Position numbers and translations under genes: made by a program. A stretch of DNA of 64,000 bases, taken from NCBI GenBank assembly GCA_944739405.2, contig OX123186.2, positions 16,547,552-16,611,551 on the forward strand, written 5' to 3'. Each line of letters begins with the position of its first letter. Position 1 is the stretch's first letter. Shown here piece by piece: positions 44,832 through 56,825 of the stretch. The notes beneath the pieces were generated by a model, which saw only the letters and a program-made list of their open reading frames with translations, was not told where the DNA came from and did not search any database. The stretch is from Euclidia mi. Taxonomy: Eukaryota; Arthropoda; Insecta; Lepidoptera; Erebidae.

Positions 44832-45312
44832 CCACTTTTACTTATATACCTACAGGTTTGTACGGAACCCTCGGTGCGCGAGTCCAACTCGCACTTGACC
44901 GGTTTTTTTTTATTTTCCACTAGTTTCATACAAACTTCAAACAATTTTATCTCGGTAAGTATGTACTTTATCAAAAAAAAACAAAGAATAAAAAAATATT
45001 ATTTCATTAGTAGAATCCAAAAACAAGTCTCTTAGCCCCTAAGTCCACATTTTGATTTTTCAGCCCACCGTGCGGCGGTAATTGCTTACCATCAGGCAAT
45101 CCGTCTGCTCGTTTGCCGCCTATTACCAAAAAAAAAAGGTGTGCACTAAGAAGGGATTTCCCGAATTTCCCACGGGATCGGCCAAAAAGGGGTATATTTA
45201 AAAAAATTGCAGGCGTAGCTTCTGGCGTCCTCTAGTAATATAATAATATGTGTAATTGTCAGGTGATCAGCATCGTAGATTCCAAGAAAAAGATTAAAAT
45301 ACTACTGGACAA

Positions 45313-45390
45313 AAGTGGGCGTTGCGTTATGCCTCTGCCTACCGCTTCGGGGAAACAGGCGTGAGTCTATGTATGTATGTATGTATGGAC
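45313..45390 (+). repeat. SINE 3' tail fragment with (TATG)n end
   Basis: AAAAGTGGGCGTTGCGTTAT, CTGCCTACCGCTTCGGGGAA, ACAGGCGTGAGTC and TATGTATGTATGTATG match the 3' part of the SINEs at 17240, 22080 and 37040 and the reverse complement of 48115-48350 and 58115-58340. Confidence 0.75.
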
Positions 45391-45584
45391 AAAAGTCTAA
45401 AATATTTATTTAAATCAAATTTAAGCAGAATATCATCGTGGAACAGAAACTTTAATATTCTTTTAGCTTTGGACTGAAATTTCATCCCAGTGAACTTTAT
45501 CATTATCATCATTATCCTATTTTTTGTAACCTTTTTTTTACTCATAATGTAAACGAAACAAATTACGGGCTAACTTCATCCACC

Positions 45585-45785
45585 CAGGCTGGCCCCCTAA
45601 TGAGGCTCAGCCTGGGGAGAGTGTGATGACTCCCCAACGACAAGCGGCGGGACTACCCAATAACACCACCATGGTGTTCCTCTATCCGATCCCATTGAAT
45701 GGCGGGGTCACGGGAACTACGTTAGCATTACTACCGCGATCCCAGTTCCACCCTGGCGTCCGCTTACTAGTTTAACAACCAGATT
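45585..45785 (+). repeat. GC-rich fragment, probably LINE 5' UTR
   Basis: GGCTGGCCCCCTAATGAGGC, CACCATGGTGTTCCTCTATC and GGCGGGGTCACGGGAAC form a GC-rich island without coding frame. It shares the ACCATGGTGTTCCTC pattern with 14703-14730 (CCGCGGTGTT on the other strand). Confidence 0.4.
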
Positions 45786-47819
45786 TTACTGAATATTAGC
45801 TTTACCGTAAAGCGACCGCATGTGTGTTATAATCTGCAGGCACTTGAATACCACAGCTATCATCATGCAACATTACGCAGTTCACGGCTGGACAAACGCC
45901 TTTTTGAATTTGCGTCTTTTATTTGTCATTCATCCTACAATACCACGCTGGCCATAGGTAGGTTTAATGTTGAGTTTTCCATCTCTTCCCTTCGGTACTA
46001 ATGGCGTCGTGTATTTTCCTTACGAAACGATAGGAGTTAGTGACATTTTGTATTCTCTACTACAGATAATATACACATAAATCCTTTCAGATATTCACTT
46101 CTGAGATTAATTTAATATGAAACGGACATGACATATCTATTGTCATCAAACTTGCAAGTAAAACGCATTAAAATGAAAGCTTTTATAAAGCGCCCGCTTG
46201 ATATGAAATAATAAATATATCTGAATGTCGTATACATATGTATTTTGCACTGTCAGACTATTCAGTGTTTACGATGAGGAATAAAATATAATGTATCAAT
46301 ATTATACTTTAAGTTTTGTCAAAGTAACATTATATCGGAAAGACTGTTAAAAACCTCCACTTTAAGTTTTAATATGTAATGGAACATGGAATGTATAATA
46401 AATAGTAGTTTAAAGTTATGGCACATTATGCAGGTATCTTAACGGCACCGCTCCCACCAAGCGATTGAATATTGTGTCGTAAATATCGGCTACTCCAAAC
46501 AAAGACTATAAAATATGTATGATGCGAAAAGGATATAATAGCACCAGCAATTAACAAGACACGACTGCGGACAGCGGAGCACGGCTAGTATCTCAATAAA
46601 GTTGCTATATGTATTTTATTAATTTTACAGCCAAAGATTATGATCATCATTTATTTAAATACCTAACCTGTCCTTACTAACATAATCGCATTACCGACAT
46701 TGGGTTCCTATTATAGCTTAAGTGGTCACTAATGAAGGACTTCATGATATTCCATCCCTAAGTGGGTAAAATAGAGGGTTGTGCTTTTGTTTAAAATCTT
46801 TGCGCCTTCAAAATGCAGGCAGCAGTATTCATATAAACGTCAAACAGTATAAAATATAAAGTGGATCATAAACTCGACGCTGGAGTCGCGCTGTCGAGTT
46901 TACAAATAGTTAGCTGAGTGCATCCTCAGACTATCTTTGATTTCTTTCACAAGTTTCTCTTAACTTTGTTACACAGGTTGGAAGGATCTAAGCGTTGTTA
47001 CCAAGAAATACTAAGAAAACTACCTGATAGAGATGACGTAATGTAATTAGTGTGCGTATTATTTTACTAATATTATGAACGATAAAGTTTATGAGGATAG
47101 ATAGGAGGAAGACTCTTTGACGCAAACAATACTCGAAGGATTTTTATGAAACTATGCATATAGCTTATTTATCTGACTAGCTAAATTATAATTATTTTGC
47201 CACGAAAACCAACCCTCATGCGGGCGAGCCCGCGGGCAAACTTACTACTACTTTGTCTAAATCACGTCTACATTAATATTCAAAACTGAATAATCAGGTA
47301 TGGGTATAGTATATATCACTCTGATGGCGTATTGGATCGTGGAATCGCCTGTAACTTTTTACTTTAGCGGGTGTTGTAGGTTTGATCCACACACGGGAAC
47401 TATGTGCGATTTACAGATATATAGTTAACATGAGCCTATGTGTCATTAGTATGCATTTTAGATGTTTGTAAATTTTTCCGTTATAAACGATCTATTATAA
47501 TTAGAACAATCTCTACAAAATGAACTGAAATAACATTTAAACTGATTATGATTTGCGAGCAATTAAGTCCCTACGCTCTCAGTCCAAGCCACACACATTG
47601 TAACACATCTGAAACATATTTATTCAGAATATAGAGCAGTCTTACAATATCCCAAGCGGCCGTCATATATGAGAACAATAAACTACTAAATGAGAGAAGC
47701 CCAAGTAAGTAGAACTTAAGTTGTATTGCGATATATTTAGGGTTTGGTGTCTTTATTGTCCATTGTTTCAATGTGTCTTCTCCTAATATTCTGGAGTGAT
47801 TGTTATGACAATGGCTGTA
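45786..47819. other. No gene recognised
   Basis: AT-rich DNA with a worn tRNA-like box (GTAGGTTTGATCCACACACG, about 47367-47386) and a worn CGGGCGAGCCCGCGGGCAAA at 47221. No motif-bearing frame. Confidence 0.4.
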
Positions 47820-47975
47820 AAGTGTATGCACTTGAAGACACCGCAGGGTAGACAGACGATCTTGTTAGGATTGCGAGAAGCTGATGAATACAAGCGGCTC
47901 TTGATCTTTCTATGAGAGCCTTGGTATGTCCAGCAGTGGACGTATTGCAGCTGAGATGAGATTCTTATTCCTTGG
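47820..47975 (+). pseudogene. RTE-type LINE, C-terminal and 3' UTR scrap
   Basis: The stretch around 47845-47960 includes GGTAGACAGACGATCTTGTT, GAGAGCCTTGG and TATGTCCAGCAGTGGACGTA, then GCAGCTGAGATGAGA. This parallels the C-terminal (GRQT-D-L) and tail pattern of RTE-type LINEs as at 54430-54760. It is too short and damaged to translate continuously. Confidence 0.5.
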
Positions 47976-48114
47976 TCATTAATATATAAGTTGAAGTAAG
48001 TAATGTTTGATTTTATATAACGACACACACAGTTATATTTGAAAAATCCTACCAAGCACAAGCTAGAATCCGTTTAACTAGTTCTGGCAAAATGACCTAT
48101 ATTTCTTTGCATTA

Positions 48115-48350
48115 TACATACATACATACATAGACTCACGCCTGTTTCCCCGAAGGGGTAGGCAGAGACATATTAAACGCCCACTTTTCGCCAGTGTTTT
48201 GATCCCACGTAATAGGTGGCGAGCCTATTGCCGCTTATCGGGATATTTTGTTTGCCAGAGCCTCGTCCGTTGATCGGCAGGTGCACCACTTGCAGATGAG
48301 GTTGGCTTGGGACCCTAAGATCTTGGTGGGAACCCTATGCACCCATTTGC
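48115..48350 (-). repeat. SINE-related repeat, tail at left, (CATA)n boundary
   Basis: On the minus strand it begins GGTGCATAGGGTTCCCACCA, passes through CCAAGCCAACCTCATCTGCA and CAATAGGCTCGCCACC, then AAAAGTGGGCGTTTAATATG and CTGCCTACCCCTTCGGGGAA, and ends in (TATG)n. The second half is the same 3' tail as the tRNA-headed SINEs, while the first half is a different body shared only with 58115-58340. Confidence 0.75.
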
Positions 48351-48464
48351 ATTATACCTTCCAATATAACTGCAATTGCCATTTAAAATTCTGATCATGC
48401 CTGATGTAGTTTCGGGAAACTAGGCTGGAGACCATATTACTTATTTATGATCAATTTTACCCCA

Positions 48465-48500
48465 CTTGTGCCTCAAGACCGTGCGGTCTTGAGGCATAAG
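48465..48500. repeat. Short hairpin, 17-bp arms
   Basis: CTTGTGCCTCAAGACCG (48465-48481) and CGGTCTTGAGGCATAAG (48484-48500) are reverse complements with one mismatch around a 2-base loop. It resembles a bacterial-style terminator but lies in eukaryotic repeat DNA; a local inverted duplication is more likely. Confidence 0.6.
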
Positions 48501-48819
48501 TTTGTCGTAGATTTCCAAATGCCTACCAGTTGTATTTGGGCCACTGCTGTTCTTCTGCATGATAGTAGTGTGCTGTTCACTTAGTGAAGTAGTTCAATCA
48601 TAAATGTACATGCATACATTTGTAGCAGTCAAAATCGGCATACAAAGGTGATTTTTACTGCTCGGATGTTGTTATGGTTTAAGCCTCCCTCGTTTAGGTT
48701 CGATCCCCACACGAGACAACACTTTGTGTGATTCACACATTATTGTTTTTATTCTAGGTGTTCTATGCTAGAATATTTGTAAAGTACCGCGTACTTCATA
48801 TTTTATGCCTTTGTATGCG

Positions 48820-48952
48820 GCAGACCAGTACAGCCTTAATGTACAAAAGCACATTTCATATGGCACCTGTAATATATAATAAATTACCAACCGACATAAA
48901 AGCAATGAATCTTAAATTATTCAAGAAAAAACTTAGTCTTATTACTAAATAA
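48820..48952 (+). pseudogene. C-terminal scrap of a LINE reverse transcriptase
   Basis: The frame ends in APVIYNKLPTDIKAMN and FKKKLSLITK before a TAA. This parallels IFNKLPVDMKGIN ... FKNKLKSFLL at 13206-13466, the usual extreme C-terminus of CR1/Jockey-group polymerases. Everything upstream is lost. Confidence 0.5.
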
Positions 48953-49654
48953 ATGTTATTATGATTTAGATGGTTATTTGAATGATAGTCTTAATTACAA
49001 TAATTAATTATGTTTGACTACATTTGACTTTAATTAATGATTAAATATGCAATGAATTTATGTTAATAATGTGTCTTTAAATATGCTACGAATTTATTTT
49101 AGTATTGTGTTTTTAAATATGTAATGAATTTGTCTTAAGGCGCTGTCCTAAGCGACTGTTTTGGTAAATGAGGGGGTGAAGCAGGGGAGGTGAAGGGAGC
49201 TTAGCTCCGTCTACTGCGGGGCGCCCCCCTTCATTCTCGTCGCGTGCGGCCGTATTCTGGCGACATCCGTATTCCAATATTTCAAAATCGCAAGCAAAAC
49301 GTTTTAGCATATTGAATTGAGATACTGATATTAAAATTTATATTACATACAGCAATATGTTTGTACAATATAGGCATAGCGCAATTTTTGTTCTCAGTGC
49401 AGCCATGAGCAAAACTGGTTTACATTAGACGTTATAGGTATTAAATGTTGTCGAAAGTAGGTAAATACCTACGTGCCGTAAGATGATAAAAATAATTAAG
49501 TCAGTTCCATGTATGGAGAGGCCATTATTATGTTTGTTTTGTTTTTGTATAAAAATAGTGAAGCAGTTCATAGAATACCTACATCTAATTCCATTCCTGC
49601 CAGTTTTCAAATCTGTTTTGCAATAAATTGGCTGTGCCATACGGGCGGACAGAC

Positions 49655-49722
49655 AGACAGACATTGCGAATCTATAAGGGTTCCGTTTTTACAATTTTTG
49701 GCTACGGTACCCTAAAAACACA
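49655..49722 (-). repeat. 5' fragment of repeat 'X'
   Basis: On the minus strand: TAGGGTACCGTAGCC, AAAAACGGAACCCTTATAG, then CTGTCTGTCTGTCCG. This is the start of the X repeat also seen at 39450. Confidence 0.65.
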
Positions 49723-52700
49723 ATACTGCTCTACTAAGCGCAAAAGCCGTATCTCAACTAAAGCGAGCTACGAGATAATTGAAGTTTAGTAAAAGTTGAT
49801 TTCTTTTATTTATTTATGGATGTTTATTGTTATTTTAGGTATAATTATTATGGCAAAGGTTTCGAAATACGTCGCCGTTTTTAGGGGTTGTGAGTGATTG
49901 GAGAGGGAGCAGGGGAGGTCTTGAAACCCCCCTCACCATTTTCACTTGCCGGAAATACTTGGTTTCCTCTGAAAAAAAAAATCTCCAAACATCCGTGTGT
50001 ATGGCACTGCCAACTTCCACATTCATCACACTAGTTTAATGAACTAAGGTTGTCGGAGCCCTGCGAAGGGCTCCTATTTTCGGATTAAAGGTCAAAAGAG
50101 AACCTAACATAACCTATTTATTTACTTATTACAGTCGCACCTAACCCAAGGCACTCGAAAGCAATGACGCACAAATTTGACATTAGCTGTCAATATGATC
50201 ATTCCAAGATGGTAGTTTTGCGATTCGTTTCACGTTTTTCACATAAAACTTAAAAATTACATTTGTAAGACTGTACTAAAGTATGAAAACTATGTTCCGT
50301 TTTGCATAATTGCCGAAGTATTTATGAAATTTTGGAAATTGTTTAAAAATATTTAGACGCAACTCCGGCAGCCAAAATTACTTTTAGGGGATTAAAACGA
50401 ACTACCTTAAGCCCCCTACACTACCAATACCCTCAAATTCAGGCGACTCGTTTCGAAACCCAACCCATTATTATTTTTCAAAATAGATGAAGCATCAAAA
50501 ATATATGTGGATATACCTTATTCATGAGATACTGCTATGTCGCTTAGAAAATTATAGAATTAGAATTTGAGTTACTGCTTTTTCGTTAGCTCTCGTCATA
50601 CATGTTTGTATGGAAAAATATAAAACATTTCTTTCGCTTTAAATATGTGTTGTTTCAAAGAAAATAAATATTAAAAGATATATATTTATATTCATTTATA
50701 ATTTATTAACGAAATACAGAGTTTACAGCTCATCAAAAGTTAGCTGTCTGCTACAACCCGGCAGGTTTTATTTATTCTCATCGAATGTTAAAGGCAGTGT
50801 GTGAGGTGATAAGACTTATTATTTGCTGTTGTTCACGAGGCACAGTTTCATTTACTTTCCTTTTACGGCTTGGTATTGTAGAAATTTCAAGCACTGATGA
50901 AACATTTTCCTCTCCGTGATCTCGCAATGCCATCCCTTGAGCTTGACGAGAATCAACAATTTCAGGCAACTGCCAATTCATATAAAACGCCACAAGCTTC
51001 TCCCAGAAAACATCGTCTCTTTCTATAATTTCTATTTTTAGTGGTATACTTTCGCCACTTCACACAGCAAATAAACACTTTTGTTTGCGTGTAACGTGGC
51101 GTTGCCCCTGAATTAGGTAATAACAATTACAATATTTGTTTAGACTAGTCAGTTCACTTTTTTATCATGTTTCCATATTTGTATTTTATTTGCTCTTATA
51201 CTCTTCTCCAGGCCATTCTTATAGGCAACTTTAGAACATTAAATTTCCACAATCGTATTTGGACCTATTAATTTATCTGGCGTGGCACCAATAATCGAAT
51301 AATCCACAAGGCTCGATTGTTACATTTTTTTGCTTCGCCAGTTGTTGCAAAGCCAGTTGTTCATTTAAGATTCCATGCGCAACTGATTTTACATTGCAAA
51401 TATTTTATTTGTACAAAATATTTTTTACTAAGTTGGCTTTACTGCTGTTATCTCTTCTTTTTACCACTGTACAAAATTTTCAATCTGTCAACATATTCTT
51501 ACGCAATTCGAACCAGTCACTGCTATCCCTCTTGTAATTTTTGCTTATCACTACGGAATTTGAGTCAAATTTGTTAAAAAATTGTTTGGCATTTCTTGGC
51601 TAGCTCTTGAACAGATCGTGTTAGGAATGACTGAAGTCAAATGTGTGTAAGACGTTGCAGAACTGTAATTACAATAATGATAATTAGTTACGTACTTTAT
51701 ATTAAAAAAAGTACTATATCTTGTGTTATAGCAAACAGAGAAGTCACCTTCTTACTTATAAATGATTGATTTTAGAAATTAAAAAGATATTAGATGTACT
51801 GAGACATACCTAATAGTTTATGAATAATCAAAGTTTTACCCGATGTACCTAAAAAGGTTTATGTTCAAAACACAATAATACAACATTCGTTATCGCTTGT
51901 GTGCGGATTGCGGAGCGCCATATTAGCGCTGTCATCATTATTGTTCGCCGTGGCGGCATCTTAGCGCTCCAGGCGCTCTGACAAGCTAATGAATTTGAAA
52001 TATAGGTACATAAAATGATTCGATTTTATGTTATTACTCTTTCAAAAATTGAAAACTGTGGCAGCTATGTATTGTGAGAATAATTTATATAATTATATTA
52101 TGCATAATCGATATTATATAAGTAACATAGTTAGTCATAAAAGACTCTTATGCAAATAATTTGCGTAAAAATGTTACATATTTCATAATCACTTGGCCAT
52201 GGATGAATTTCTATTTTATTACGACGCTTTCTTGTACAAATCCTTCGTAGAACTTCATTTCTCTAATTGTCCATATTTTATTCTTCTAATTATATATTTA
52301 TAAGCACAGAAACAATAACACATTAAACGCAACAAGAGTATAAACTTAGGTCCTAATTATATGTGCCCATAGTTACATGAAAAGCCTATTTGATTTAAAG
52401 TATTCAGTCTATAACATAAAACATGAAATTAGGAACTCAAATCGGCGTATTATAATAACAAACAGGTTTACGTAAAATTTCGTGCAGCGGAGACGCAAGC
52501 GACATGACCTATCTCTCACAGGGCTCATAGCCGAATGATGAGGTCTGGGCGGGGCGTAAACTAGCAACTGACACTCAGTACACCGCTTATGCTAATAAGG
52601 TTTAAATTGCTGAAGCGTTTGATATTGATGGGATCTATCGAGCGTCAAAATCATAGACGTTTGGCAGATTTTATTTAATTTTACAAAATATACACGTATA

Positions 52701-54029
52701 ATATTAAAATAAATCGGGTAATTCTTTAGTTCATTAGATTTCCTACAATATTATCAAAAAAAATATGACAGCTTACGATCAAAATATTGCAAACAGTGAG
52801 ACAAAAGATTATTTTCTGCCTCGATTTTGTGATTTTTTTACCGTGATTCTATTTTACGTACATGAAAAATTCTTTCAAAAGTCTTTTGTTCAGACTTTTG
52901 ACTTTAAGCTCTGATTTTTGCTAGTTTGTAATATGTACCGTTATGGCTACATGCGCGACGAAAAATTAGGTGTTTCACGGCTTCTGAGGTATAACAGCGC
53001 CTTAATCAAGTGTTATTTCTAAATATGTAATTAATTTAATTTATTTTATATTCTTAGTACCTACATATAAAATCTGTGAGAATTTTGCATGCCACCAGGC
53101 CGAAACACTTGAGACATATATATGTACTTGTTAACATAATTGTAACAGTGTTTTCTGCCAAAATTCAATTTCAATTCAATTTTATTTATCAAAAAACACA
53201 GATACATTAAAATATGATTTTTACATAAAATCAAACTTAAGGCTAAGCGGTTTAATAATAAATTAGAAAGAACACCACTCCTGTACTATATAATAATATA
53301 AATAATTTCATTTCATTTCATTTAATTATTACCAGGTGCTGCCTTGCAGAAGAAAAATCTTGTACCTATGTAATATATTATATTTAAACTAAACTGTCTC
53401 TCAGCCCACGCCCGCAATATTTCTATAATAACACAATATATTTCTACTGAGAACAACTCTTATATCTCAAAACAATTTCAGCTCAGATGCAATCTTCATC
53501 TTTAACTGATTCGCAATTGTATCGTTAAAAGCCGAAACGGATCCGAATTAAGAGCATCTTTATACATCTTCGCTATAACATTTGGCGGGATTTCATAAGA
53601 TAAAACAATATAGGCTTGCGAACTAGATTCTTAAAAAAAGAATGCAAATTCACATTTATGTTACAGGAACAATGTTTTTTGGCAATTGAAGGCAATATTA
53701 CAGTAACCAATTAACGATCTAGATATTGTGATATTAAGAAAGTAGGATGAATTTTATTATATTTTCAGATTGCTTCTGGTTGCATTTCGATGTACTTATA
53801 GGCTAATGTTACGTATTCAAGATACTTTAAAGCTATGTATAATAAATAGAAAGGGCCTCCTTGTATTCTGAAGATTCTAATATACCTTTAATTTTATGGA
53901 TGCAGACTTAACTTATCATTATTTAAGATAACAATTATACTAACTGTTAACATGCGATTGAAAGCCATGGTAGATTTATCCATAGAATTTCTAATACGAT
54001 AATGTATTTGAAGCTCACATAGGTATTGT
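49723..54029. other. No gene recognised
   Basis: About 4.3 kb of AT-rich DNA. Frames of up to 86 codons (for example 51317-51577) lack motifs. CAATTCAATTTTATTTATCA at 53170 may be the end of an old LINE on the minus strand. Nothing else was identified. Confidence 0.35.
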
Positions 54030-54113
54030 ACTAACAAACGTGACTGTAAGAAAACACAACAATAGATGGGTTGCTACTATTATTGTGTTTTCTCACATTT
54101 ACGTTCGTTAAAG
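54030..54113. repeat. Small foldback, about 33-bp imperfect arms
   Basis: ACAAACGTGACTGTAAGAAA with ACACAACAATAG on the left is mirrored by CTATTATTGTGTTTTCTCAC with ATTTACGTTCGT on the right, around a short spacer (GATGGGTTGC). A hairpin remnant of a miniature element is plausible. Confidence 0.6.
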
Positions 54114-54164
54114 ATAAACATTTGTAACAGTTATGTGCGTATTAAATTGTTAATTATCGCTTGC

Positions 54165-54770
54165 TAAACGGTGATGATCTACGGAGCCGAGACGTGGTCG
54201 CTAACTATGGGCCTCATCCGGAAGCTCAGGGTCACTCAGAGGGCGATGGAGAGAGCTATGCTCGGAGTTTTCCCTGCGAGATCGAATCAGAAATGAGCTC
54301 TCCGAATAGTCAGGCTGAAGTGGCAGTGGGCAGGGCGCATAGCCAGAAGAACCGATGGCCGTTGGAGCAGAAAGGTTCTGGAGTTGCGGCCAAGCATCGG
54401 ACGACGTAGCAGAAGTAGGCCTCCCGCAAGGTGGACTGCAATGACGATCTTGTTGGAGTCGCGGGCAGCGGATGGATTCGGGTGGCTCAGGATCGGTCTG
54501 TGTGGAAAGCCTTGGGGGAGGCCTATGTCCAGGACGTCTGGACGTCTTTCGGCTGATGTGATGAAACGATGAAGACATCGTGAGGAAACCTGCATTTCTG
54601 GGAGTTCTTCAAAATGTGCTCGAAAGAAGTGTGAAGTAGGTAAGGCTATATTCAACCCGCACTTGGCCAGCGTGGTGGAATATGGCCTTACCTACCTTCT
54701 CACAGTGAGAAGAGGCCAGTGCCCAGCAGTGGGATAGTTTATATACAGGACCAAAGATGATGATGGTTTG
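54165..54770 (+). pseudogene. RTE-type LINE, C-terminal reverse transcriptase fragment and 3' UTR
   Basis: The frame from about 54168 reads MIYGAETWSLT then LRVTQRAMERAMLGV, the typical region behind the RT domain of RTE-type LINEs. Near 54270 a one-base shift moves the reading to RDRIRNE; later WAGRIARR, RPPARWT and CGKPWGRPM are recognisable. At least one frameshift and several stops break it. The 3' UTR follows with GGCCAGCGTGGTGGAATATG, TCTCACAGTGAGAAGAGGCC and CAGCAGTGGGATAG, and ends near GATGATGATGG (about 54758). No polymerase core is present. Confidence 0.85.
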
Positions 54771-54808
54771 TAATGTATGTAATACAAATCATCTATAACA
54801 GTCATGTA

Positions 54809-54866
54809 ATACTATGATATACCGTAACACATTCATCATTGAATGTGTTACGGTATATCAAAGTAT
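54809..54866. repeat. Near-perfect hairpin just after the RTE tail
   Basis: GATATACCGTAACACATTCA (54816-54835) and its exact complement at 54840-54859 surround a 4-base loop, TCAT. Allowing one mismatch, the arms extend to about 27 bases. Such tight, nearly perfect palindromes are rare by chance and point to a local inverted duplication. Confidence 0.85.
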
Positions 54867-56825
54867 ACTGGCACTAAAAGGTATTTGTAGTGATCAAAAT
54901 AAGTGAGTGAAATTTGGTATTTGTAGTGATCTGTGACTGCCGACATTGGAAATGCAGGAGAGATTAGACTCAAAAACCTATAAAAAAATTAAATCACGGA
55001 CAATCTAGTAACAAATGAACCAATTTTGAGCTTTCCGACTATTTATTTTTATACAGGATTACAAAGAAAACCGTTTATTCAATTTGGATTGACTTTTTCT
55101 AAAATATACGGACCTCACCTTGACACAAACAATCTTGTGTTAACCGAAATCAATTCGGTAGTCGTTAAACTGTCTGTTCTCAAATTTATCTACGCTCCCT
55201 TTTACCCACAGAGCCAGCGCCGCTAAGCCTTAGAAAAAGGGATAAAGGGGTGTTTGTGAACAATAAAGTGCGGCAACTTGACCTTCCACGGCTCCAGTAT
55301 TTATGGGATCAAGAATTTAAAGTGATAAATGTGAAGGAAGCGGTATACAAGTAAATCGAATAATACGCTGCTACCAAAGCGAGTGAAAATCAAGTACTCT
55401 ATAGTATAGCTCACTTGGAAGGGTTTTTTATACCATCCCTAAAGAGGTGGTGAGTATCCTCAAATATTCGCTATATTTGAAGCAAGCTTTTTTAAAATGC
55501 AGGCGACAGCTAGTAAACATAAATATACATTAATACATTTACACTAGACAGCCATTTGAAACACATTTAGAGAATATTTGGACATGAATTAATTACCCTT
55601 TTCACATTTCGAAGGCTCCAGCGCGATACTAATTAGTTCTTCTAAAACTTTAACAACTTCTAGCCAAAATTTTGTTTACAAATGACAATTTTGTTGAATA
55701 AATATTCTAAATTCATATATTAAATTCATACTAGCAATACGTGTTCTAATGTTTTGTTAAAAATTTCAATGTTATTTGAAAGTTTGTTTACAAAAGACAC
55801 ATTCTGTATAGCATTCCTCCTACGAGTTGAATTTGGCTTTCGACAAAGAGAATAGTATACAAGTCGAATATATTACATATTAGGTACTTTAAAAGGCTTC
55901 GCAATGAAAAGGCTTAGAAACATATTATATATTTTGGGAGAATTAATCATGTGTATATTATAGAGACAGAATACAGTGGTATAAGTCTTGTAGGGAAAGA
56001 ATTTTCACAATTCCAAGAGCAAGATTAAAAAACACACGACCATCTGTCACAGGATTTTTAGAAAAAACGTTTCATGGTAGCAATAAGAGTACAAAGAGTA
56101 CTATTCTTCATTGTAGTATATTTCCTGCCTCATTACTACTCTAGTTGGGTTCCCAATAGGTCAACTAGCATCAAGAAATCGTAGCCCAAGTTATTCTCAG
56201 CGATCATTTGTAAAAGCTACGAGACGTAGCAAAAAACTACAATAAACATATACATCATTCAAACTGCTACGACGTAGATAAACGTTGTAGTCTTGTTAAG
56301 CTTTTTATGTCAAACAGTTTTACATAATTATAAATAAATGCAGACCCACTTACATGAATACAAACCATAACAATAACAAAACCGGGTTAGGTTCTAGTCG
56401 AAAAAACTTGATGAACCTTATATCAGACGTAAAATATGTCTACATTATTCATACCAACAGAAATAAAATATAAATTAAGGACAACATTTTTAAAACAAAC
56501 ACTACATTTAATAGTACAATTAGCTAATTCCCAGAACAAAATAGTAAAAAAACTTTATTTTCTCCACATGTAACTGCGTTTAATACACCTGTTACTACGA
56601 GTGCTATCACCAGATCCTCTTAAAGCCAAGTCTTAACTAAAGAAAATCTTGAAAAATCTTCATCTAAGCTAAGAAATAAAGATAATAACCAGGGCATCGT
56701 TACACACTGCCAACTAGCTTACTTTAAAGTTAGTGTGTCGTTAACAGAAGTGTTTATAGAGCCTCTGTGGAGTGAGTGCTGTAATCCTTATATCTGGTCA
56801 GGTTAATCTTGTGTTATTGTACAAG
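54867..56825. other. No gene recognised
   Basis: AT-rich DNA. The 66-codon frame at 55026-55226 has no motif. The next coding-like item is the possible exon at 56826. Confidence 0.35.

Larger units (their letters stand above)
39450..44910 (+). repeat. Repeat 'X' (AGGGTTCCGTA ... CCGGTTTTT), fourth layer
   Basis: It starts AGGGTTCCGTACCTCAAAAG, soon followed by AACGGAACCCTTATAGGATC, and ends GTACGGAACCCTCGGTGCGC then CTCGCACTTGACCGG and a T run. I recall this start and end from a very abundant lepidopteran repeat. The middle contains 317-bp tandem repeats and a LINE inserted near its right end. Fragments of the same family lie at about 49655-49722 and 59173-59225, both on the minus strand. 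Confidence 0.75.
38843..45072. mobile_element. Transib-type non-autonomous element (third layer) with CGGCG target duplication
   Basis: The termini are perfect 17-bp inverted repeats, CACGGTGGGCTGAAAAA at 38843-38859 and its complement at 45056-45072. CGGCG is duplicated at 38838-38842 and 45073-45077, and the uninterrupted repeat A copy confirms the site. Transib elements have ends starting with a CAC...TG heptamer related to the RAG recombination signal and make 5-bp, GC-rich duplications of CGNCG type. The element's own sequence (about 38860-39449 and 44911-45055) encodes nothing, so it needed a transposase from elsewhere. Confidence 0.85.
38588..45137 (+). repeat. Interspersed repeat 'A', split copy (second layer)
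   Basis: The left part 38588-38842 runs from GGTAGTAGAGCCTTGCTGAT to CCATGGGCGGCG. The right part 45073-45137 runs from CGGCGGTAATTGCTTACCAT to an A run. The copy at 57794-58105 is uninterrupted at the same point (GGGCGGCGGTAATTGC), which proves the split. Orientation is plus, with the A tail to the right. Confidence 0.88.
38481..45235 (-). repeat. Interspersed repeat 'B', split by nested insertions (outermost layer)
   Basis: The parts 38481-38587 (ATATATAAAATCCTTGCGTT to GGGGACCGTAGG) and 45138-45235 (GTGCACTAAG ... GGCGTCCTCTAG) together match the reverse complement of the intact copy at 26262-26467, so one repeat was split by an insertion between CCGTAGG and GGTGTGCACTAAG. Confidence 0.85.

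Noticed and set aside
48465..48500. Hairpin resembling an intrinsic transcription terminator
   Set aside because: No T run follows and the context is eukaryotic repeat DNA.
54161..54655. Frames of 82-125 codons on both strands
   Set aside because: Shadows over a damaged RTE-type LINE whose motifs appear only in the plus-strand frames described.
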